A DNA stretch of 64,000 nt, from positions 62,001-126,000 of the forward strand of contig NZ_CADFEI010000008.1 of NCBI RefSeq assembly GCF_902833225.1, read 5' to 3'. Positions 56,809-64,000 of this stretch are shown in pieces; position 1 is the first letter of the stretch; the number at the start of each line of letters is the position of its first letter. Origin of the DNA: Burkholderia sp. BCC1644. Lineage in GTDB: Bacteria; Pseudomonadota; Gammaproteobacteria; Burkholderiales; Burkholderiaceae. The position numbers and the translations under genes are program-made. Below the pieces are notes generated by a model. That model ran no database searches. It was not told the DNA's origin and was given only the letters and a program-made list of their open reading frames with translations.

Positions 56809-57699
56809 TTATATGCCGCGCTTCACATCGCCCGGCACCGCGTAGCAACGCGCGGCCGTGCCGCCCCACAACGCGCCGCGCTCGGCCGCCGACAGCCGCG
56901 ATTCGGCCCAGCGTTCGACGAGCGACGTCACTTCGTCGTACGACGCCGCGAGCAGGCACACGGGCCAGTCCGACCCGAACATCAGCCGCTGCGGCCCGAA
57001 TGCGTCGAGCGCCGCATCGAGGCACTGTTCGATGTGCCGGATGTCCCGCGCGCGCAGGCCACGCTGCCAGTCGGCCTCGGTCACGAGCCCCGACAGCTTG
57101 CACGCGACATGCGGCAACGCGCCCAGTTCACGCAGCGACGCGCGCCAGCGCGCGAGCGCCGTGTCGTCGCGCTCGAACTCGGCGAGCGCGGGCTTTCCGA
57201 CGTGATCGAGCACGAGCCAGTGCGCGTCGTGCGTCGCGCAGAACCCGCGCACGTCCGGCAACTGCCGTTCGAACACGAGCACGTCGTACACGTAGCCGTT
57301 CGCCTGCAGCCAGGCGATGCCGCGCTTGAAACCGGGATCCGCGACGAACGCGGCCACGTCGGCTTCGTCCTGCACCTGATGACGAAAGCCGCGCAGCTTC
57401 GGGCTGCCCCACTCGGCGACCCGATCGGCAAGCGCCGGCGCACCGAGATCTTCCCAGCCGACCACCGCCGCGATACGTGCGTCGTCGCGCGCGAGATCGA
57501 GCAGGAACGCCGTCTCGTCGCGCCCGGCGCGCGCCTGCACCGCGATCGACGCGCCGAGCGCCTGCGCATGCATCTGCGGCCACAGCGTGTCGGGCAGGTA
57601 GTCGCGCGCGAGCACCCCCATCCCGGGGCCGATCCACGGATAGTCGGCCGCGCGATAACGCCAGAAGTGCTGATGGGAATCGATACGCACTGCGCCCAT
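56809..57699 (-). CDS. L-Fuconolactone hydrolase-like amidohydrolase
   Basis: This 296-residue amidohydrolase_2 protein begins MGAVRIDSHQHFWRY with the HxH ligands, and has LVLDHVGKPALAEF, KLSGLVTEADW and the metal Asp in MFGSDWPVCLLAASY. This set is typical of L-fucono-1,5-lactonase and L-rhamnono-lactonase. The neighbouring dehydrogenase, dehydratase and diketo-acid hydrolase support the fuconolactone assignment. It lies 67 bp after the binding-protein gene. Confidence 0.87.
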   Translation of the reverse strand: MGAVRIDSHQHFWRYRAADYPWIGPGMGVLARDYLPDTLWPQMHAQALGASIAVQARAGRDETAFLLDLARDDARIAAVVGWEDLGAPALADRVAEWGSPKLRGFRHQVQDEADVAAFVADPGFKRGIAWLQANGYVYDVLVFERQLPDVRGFCATHDAHWLVLDHVGKPALAEFERDDTALARWRASLRELGALPHVACKLSGLVTEADWQRGLRARDIRHIEQCLDAALDAFGPQRLMFGSDWPVCLLAASYDEVTSLVERWAESRLSAAERGALWGGTAARCYAVPGDVKRGI

Positions 57700-57766
57700 G
57701 GTGCCCTCGTGTTCAGTTGCCTCGGCGGCGGCGGCGCGCGTCGTCGCCGCCGCTCGTGCGCAACGT

Positions 57767-58708
57767 TCAGTCGTACAACACCGCCGCGATCTTCGGATCG
57801 TCGATATTGGTCTTGTCGTACCAGTAGAAACCGGTATCGATCACCTTCGGCAGCTTCTCGCCCTTGGTCGCCTTCACGGCCGCCTCGACGGTCTTGTAGC
57901 CGATTCCGATCGGGTTCTGCGTGATCGCGCCGGCCATCAGCCCGCTGCGGATCGCATCCTTCTGCTGCTTGCCCGAATCGTAGCCGACGATCACGACCTT
58001 GCGTTTCATCTCGCGCACGCCGTTGACCACGCCGATCGCCGAGCCTTCGTTGGTGCCGAACAGCCCCTTGAGCTTCGGATACGCCTGCAGGATCGACTTC
58101 GTCACCTCGGTCGACTTCAGCTGGTCGCCTTCGCCGTACTGCACGGTCACGACCTGCACCTTCGGGTGTGCCGCCTTCATCCGCTCAAGGAAGCCGTCGC
58201 GGCGGTCGATGCCGGTGCGGCTCGTCTGGTCGTGCGCGACCACGGCCACCTCGCCTTCGTCGCCGATCAGCGCGGCAAGCTTGTCGGCCGCGAGCGCCGC
58301 GGCGGCCTTGTTGTTGGTCGCGGCCGTCGTCACCGGGATGTCGCTGTCGACGCCCGAGTCGAACGCGATCACCGGGATCTTCTCGGCCTGGGCCTTCTTC
58401 AGGAGCGGCAGCGCGGCCTTGCTGTCGAGCGCCGCGAAGCCGAGCGCGGCCGGCTTCTTCGCGATCGCGGCCGACAGCATGTCGATCTGCTTGTCGACCA
58501 TCGCCTCGGTTTCGGGCCCTTCGAACGTCACCTTCACCTTGTAGTCCTTCGCGGCCTGCATCGCGCCCGATTTCACGGCCTGCCAGAACTGATGCTGGAA
58601 GCCTTTCGAGATCAGCGGGATATAGGCTTCCTGCGCCTGCGCGCCGGCCGTGACGCCGACGGCGAACGTCAGCCCGACGATCGCGTTCAACACCTTGCTC
58701 CTGATCAC
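57767..58708 (-). CDS. Sugar ABC transporter periplasmic binding protein
   Basis: The 313-residue protein has a signal peptide (LNAIVGLTFAVGVTAGAQAQ) and an RbsB-like type I binding fold (EAYIPLISKGFQHQFWQAVK, VIAFDSGVDSDIPVTTAATN, VAHDQTSRTGIDRRDGF). It binds a sugar, probably L-fucose by context, for the permease and ATPase upstream. The GTG at 58708 with AAGGAGA upstream is the best start. Confidence 0.88.
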   Translation of the reverse strand: MIRSKVLNAIVGLTFAVGVTAGAQAQEAYIPLISKGFQHQFWQAVKSGAMQAAKDYKVKVTFEGPETEAMVDKQIDMLSAAIAKKPAALGFAALDSKAALPLLKKAQAEKIPVIAFDSGVDSDIPVTTAATNNKAAAALAADKLAALIGDEGEVAVVAHDQTSRTGIDRRDGFLERMKAAHPKVQVVTVQYGEGDQLKSTEVTKSILQAYPKLKGLFGTNEGSAIGVVNGVREMKRKVVIVGYDSGKQQKDAIRSGLMAGAITQNPIGIGYKTVEAAVKATKGEKLPKVIDTGFYWYDKTNIDDPKIAAVLYD

Positions 58709-58785
58709 TTCGCGTCTCCTTGGTTGGACTCTTCTGGATGCCGGCCGGGCCGGCGGTGAAGCGGATGCCTGCGCGCAGGCGCGCG

Positions 58786-59823
58786 TCAGCGGCGACGCCG
58801 GCGCAGGATGTCGACGTACACGGCGAGGATGATGATCACGCCCGTCACGACCGTCTGCCATTCCTGCGCGACCGACATGATGCGCAGGCCGTTGGTCAGC
58901 ACGCTCATGATGAACGCGCCGATGATGGTGCCGACGATGCTGCCCGCGCCGCCCGACAGCGACGTGCCGCCGATCACGACGGCCGCGATCGCGTCGAGCT
59001 CGTAGCCCTGACCGAGCGCCGGCTGCGCGGAATTCAGCCGCGACGCGATCAGCAGGCCGGCAATCCCGCACACCGCGCCGCTGAACGTGTAGACGGCGAT
59101 CTTCCACGCGTCGACGTTCACGCCGGACAGCCGCAGCGCCTCCTCATTGCTGCCGAGCGCGAACGTGTAGCGGCCGAAGATCGTGCGGTTCAGCACGATC
59201 GACGCGCCGATCGCGACGAGAAACAGGATCAGCACCGCGTTCGGAATCGGCAGCGCGGGAATCAGGTTGCCGATCAGCGAATCCTGCGCGATCGCCGTGA
59301 AGCCCGGCGTGTCGTTGAAGTAGATCGGCCGCGTGCCCGAGATCACGAGCGACAGCCCCTTGAGCAGCATCATCATGCCGAGCGTCGCGATGAACGGCGG
59401 CACCTTCATCTTCGCGATCACGAAACCCGACACGCAGCCCGACAGCGCGCCGAACAGCAGCGCGGCCAGGATCCCGAGCGGCAACGGCATGCCCCACTTG
59501 GTCAGCACGACGCCGGCCATCACCGCGCAGAACGTCATCAGCGTGCCGACCGACAGGTCGATGCCCGACGTGATGATCACGTACGTACACGCGACGGCCA
59601 GCACGCCGTTCACGGCGGTGGCCTGCAGGATCGTGACGAGGTTGTCGACCTCGAGGAAGTTCGGCGACGCGAAGCTGAAGAACACGATCAGCAGCACGAG
59701 GCTCGCGAACGCAAGCAGCTTCTGCCGTGCGGCCGGATTGAAGAAGCGCGACTTCAGGCTCGATGCGGCGGCCGGCGTATCGCCGGAAGCCAGGGGCGGA
59801 ACAGGATGCGTATCGTTGGACAT
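58786..59823 (-). CDS. Sugar ABC transporter permease (RbsC-like)
   Basis: The 345-residue membrane protein has the RbsC/BPD_transp_2 pattern: VLAVACTYVIITSGIDLSVG, IATLGMMMLLKGLSLVISG, the EALRLSGVN coupling region and GTSLSGGAGSIVGTIIGAF. It forms the membrane channel for sugar import with the adjacent ATPase and binding protein. The ATG at 59823 gives the expected length. Confidence 0.9.
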   Translation of the reverse strand: MSNDTHPVPPLASGDTPAAASSLKSRFFNPAARQKLLAFASLVLLIVFFSFASPNFLEVDNLVTILQATAVNGVLAVACTYVIITSGIDLSVGTLMTFCAVMAGVVLTKWGMPLPLGILAALLFGALSGCVSGFVIAKMKVPPFIATLGMMMLLKGLSLVISGTRPIYFNDTPGFTAIAQDSLIGNLIPALPIPNAVLILFLVAIGASIVLNRTIFGRYTFALGSNEEALRLSGVNVDAWKIAVYTFSGAVCGIAGLLIASRLNSAQPALGQGYELDAIAAVVIGGTSLSGGAGSIVGTIIGAFIMSVLTNGLRIMSVAQEWQTVVTGVIIILAVYVDILRRRRR

Positions 59824-59850
59824 GATCGGGTCAGCGTCTGTATCAGGAAA

Positions 59851-61389
59851 TCAGGACAACACGGTCGACTCGCGCTGCGTCGCGAGCTGCATGATCTTTT
59901 CCTGCGTGGCGTCGGCCACGCGCAATTCGCCGGTCACGCGGCCTTCGCACATCACGAGAATCCGGTGGCTCATGCGCAGCACCTCGGGCAGCTCCGACGA
60001 GATCATCACGATCGCCTTGCCGTCGGCGGCCAGCGCGTCGAGCAGCTTGTAGATCTCGCTCTTCGCGCCGACGTCGATGCCGCGCGTCGGTTCGTCGAAG
60101 AACAGGATGTCGCAGTCGCGCAGCAGCCACTTCGCGATCACGATCTTCTGCTGGTTGCCGCCCGACAGGAGCCGCGCGGGCTGCGCGACCGACGGCGTGC
60201 GGATCGCGAGCTGCCGCACGTACGACTGCGCGGTGTCGCGCATCTCGCGCGCGTCGAGGAACACGCCGCGGCGCACGAAACGACGCATGCTCGACAGGGC
60301 GATGTTGTTCTGCACGTCCATCCCGACCGCGAGCCCGAAGTGCTTGCGATCCTCGGACAGGTAGCCGATCCCGTGCTTCACCGCGTCGGCCGGCGTGCGG
60401 ATCGCCACGGTCTTGCCGTGCACGCGGATTTCGCCGGCATCGACCGGGTCCGCGCCGAACACCGCGCGCGCAACCTCGGTGCGGCCCGCGCCCATCAGCC
60501 CCGCGAAGCCGAGGATCTCGCCGCGCCGCAGCGTGAAGCCCACCTCGCGGATCGCACGGCCGCGCGACAGCCCGCGCACTTCGAGCGCGACATCGTTCGA
60601 CGACGTATCGGGCGGCGTGCGGGATTCCGTTTCGAGCTGGCGGCCGACCATCATCGAAATGATCGTATCCATCGACGTGCCTTCCATCGGCACGGTCGCG
60701 ACGTACTTGCCGTCGCGCATCACGGTCACGCGATCGGCGATCTGGCGAAGTTCGTCCATCTTGTGCGAGATGTAGACGATGCCGACGCCGTTCGCGCGCA
60801 GGTCGCGGATGATGCGGAACAGCTCGGCGATCTCCGCGTTGTTGAGCGCGGCGGTCGGCTCGTCCATGATCAGCACGCGCGAGTCGAACGACAACGCCTT
60901 CGCGATCTCGACCATCTGCTGCTTCGCGACCGTCAGACGGCCGACCGGCGTGCGCGGGTCGAGATCGAGCCGCATCCGCTGGAAGATCGCGACGGCGTCG
61001 CGGTTGAGTTTCTCTTCGTCGACGAACACGCCGAAGCGGCCGCGCGGTTCGCGGCCGATGAAGATGTTCTGCGCGACGCTCAGGTGGTTCATCAGGTTCA
61101 GTTCCTGATGGATGATGCCGATCCCGAGCGCCTGCGCGGCGCGCGGATCGGCGATCTCGACCGCGCGGCCGTCCATCCGGATCTCGCCGTCGTCGCGCTG
61201 GTACACGCCCGCGAGGATCTTCATCAGCGTCGACTTGCCGGCGCCGTTCTCGCCCATCAGCGCATGCACCTCGCCGCCGCGCAGGTCGAAACGGCAATCG
61301 TCGAGCGCCTGCACACCGGGGAAGCGCTTGCCGATGCCGGTCAACGCAATCAGCGGCGGTGCGGTGTTCGGGTTCAGGTCGGGTTGCAT
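59851..61389 (-). CDS. Sugar ABC transporter ATPase, two-domain (RbsA/MglA-like)
   Basis: The 512-residue protein has two ABC domains. The first has Walker [10 protein letters not shown], Walker [12 protein letters not shown] and signature-like [15 protein letters not shown]. The second has a degenerate P-loop GLMGAGRTE, signature [15 protein letters not shown] and Walker [13 protein letters not shown]. This asymmetry is normal for RbsA/MglA. It energises the sugar importer of the fucose cluster. Confidence 0.92.
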   Translation of the reverse strand: MQPDLNPNTAPPLIALTGIGKRFPGVQALDDCRFDLRGGEVHALMGENGAGKSTLMKILAGVYQRDDGEIRMDGRAVEIADPRAAQALGIGIIHQELNLMNHLSVAQNIFIGREPRGRFGVFVDEEKLNRDAVAIFQRMRLDLDPRTPVGRLTVAKQQMVEIAKALSFDSRVLIMDEPTAALNNAEIAELFRIIRDLRANGVGIVYISHKMDELRQIADRVTVMRDGKYVATVPMEGTSMDTIISMMVGRQLETESRTPPDTSSNDVALEVRGLSRGRAIREVGFTLRRGEILGFAGLMGAGRTEVARAVFGADPVDAGEIRVHGKTVAIRTPADAVKHGIGYLSEDRKHFGLAVGMDVQNNIALSSMRRFVRRGVFLDAREMRDTAQSYVRQLAIRTPSVAQPARLLSGGNQQKIVIAKWLLRDCDILFFDEPTRGIDVGAKSEIYKLLDALAADGKAIVMISSELPEVLRMSHRILVMCEGRVTGELRVADATQEKIMQLATQRESTVLS

Positions 61390-61401
61390 GAATCGCGGCC
61401 C

Positions 61402-63499
<2,098 letters not shown>

Positions 63500-63522
63500 G
63501 ACGAACCGTCCGTTAAAGGAAA

Positions 63523-64000
63523 TCAGGCTTGCACGGTGCGCTGGCGTTGCTCGCCGAGCCCGTCGATGCCGAGCGTGATCACCTGTCCGGCGCGCAGGTA
63601 GACGGGCGGCTTCTGCCCGAGGCCGACGCCCGGCGGCGTGCCGGTCGAGATCACGTCGCCCGGCTGCAGGCTCATGAAGCGGCTCAGGTAGCTGATCAGG
63701 TGCGGCACGCGAAACACCATCGTCGCGGTCGTGCCGTTCTGGTAGCGGTGGCCGTCGACGTCGAGCCACAGCCGCAGCGCGTGCGGATCGGGGACTTCAT
63801 CGGCCGTCACGAGCCACGGGCCGAGCGGGCCGAACGTGTCGTTGCCCTTGCCCTTGTCCCACGTGCCGCCGCGCTCGAGCTGGTATTCGCGTTCCGACAC
63901 GTCGTTCACGACGCAGTAGCCGGCGACGTGCGACAACGCATCGGCTTCCGCGATATAACGGCCGCCCTGGCCGATCACCACGCCGAGCTCGACTTCCCAG
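63523..64000 (-). CDS. Fumarylacetoacetate hydrolase family protein (cut by right edge)
   Basis: The visible C-terminal 158 codons have the FAH signatures WEVELGVVIGQGGRYI, GYCVVNDVSEREYQ, GTWDKGKGNDTFGPLGPWLV and ISTGTPPGVGLGQKPP. In fucose clusters this enzyme is the 2,4-diketo-3-deoxy-L-fuconate hydrolase that yields pyruvate and L-lactate. The N-terminus lies beyond the window. It is 23 bp upstream of the dehydratase gene in the same operon. Confidence 0.9.
   Translation of the reverse strand, partial: WEVELGVVIGQGGRYIAEADALSHVAGYCVVNDVSEREYQLERGGTWDKGKGNDTFGPLGPWLVTADEVPDPHALRLWLDVDGHRYQNGTTATMVFRVPHLISYLSRFMSLQPGDVISTGTPPGVGLGQKPPVYLRAGQVITLGIDGLGEQRQRTVQA

Overview
The window is high-GC DNA that most likely comes from a secondary chromosome of a Burkholderia, probably of the Burkholderia cepacia complex. 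The evidence is the dense packing of catabolic and transport operons, many divergent LysR/AraC/TetR/GntR regulators, a type VI secretion (T6SS) effector island, and a dgdR-dgdA pair whose enzyme closely resembles, from memory, the structurally characterised B. cepacia dialkylglycine decarboxylase. No rRNA, phage, insertion sequence or CRISPR array was seen. All identifications come from reading the sequence; no database search was run.

Layout, left half. 1-2.4 kb: end of a leucine-rich-repeat gene, a tRNA-Leu(GAG) with a good promoter, a quinone reductase and a divergent GlxA-type regulator. 2.8-6.7 kb: a flhDC operon enclosed by a hybrid histidine kinase and a NarL-type response regulator. 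6.7-10 kb: an exported beta-helix protein and a dicarboxylate symporter. 10.3-12.6 kb: dgdR-dgdA. 12.6-17.7 kb: small regulator-enzyme pairs (SDR/AraC, TetR/MaoC, isochorismatase-like hydrolase/AraC, DUF2000). 17.7-19.1 kb: a nucleotidyltransferase-HEPN toxin-antitoxin-like module enclosed by a 134-bp duplication of the end of the DUF2000 gene and preceded by four phased operator repeats. 19.1-23.5 kb: a four-gene operon (EgtD-like methyltransferase, 2-oxoglutarate oxygenase, EamA exporter, VOC protein) with a divergent LysR gene; it looks like a small-molecule biosynthesis or modification cluster. 23.5-28.9 kb: livKHMGF branched-chain amino-acid ABC transporter with a long structured leader.

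Layout, right half. 29.3-33.5 kb: two hypothetical genes and the yfiR-yfiN-yfiB cyclic-di-GMP module. 33.7-37.5 kb: a two-subunit molybdenum hydroxylase with a LysR gene. 37.5-47.3 kb: a LysR gene and a co-directional run of two amidohydrolases, UbiD, UbiX, a CobW GTPase, an NCS2 permease, an 8-oxoguanine-deaminase-like enzyme and an Asp/Glu-racemase-fold enzyme. This is an apparent catabolic pathway for an unidentified, probably nitrogen-heterocyclic, carboxylic acid. 47.4-53.9 kb: a T6SS effector island with a VgrG carrying a metallopeptidase tail and a lipoprotein, then an Eag chaperone, a prePAAR-HNH nuclease effector and a SUKH-like immunity protein. 54.7-64 kb: a FAD amine oxidase, then a GntR regulator and a non-phosphorylative L-fucose pathway with its own ABC transporter, cut by the right edge.

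The least familiar parts are the UbiD/amidohydrolase cluster, the EgtD-like cluster, and the toxin-antitoxin islet with its duplicated target and tandem operators.
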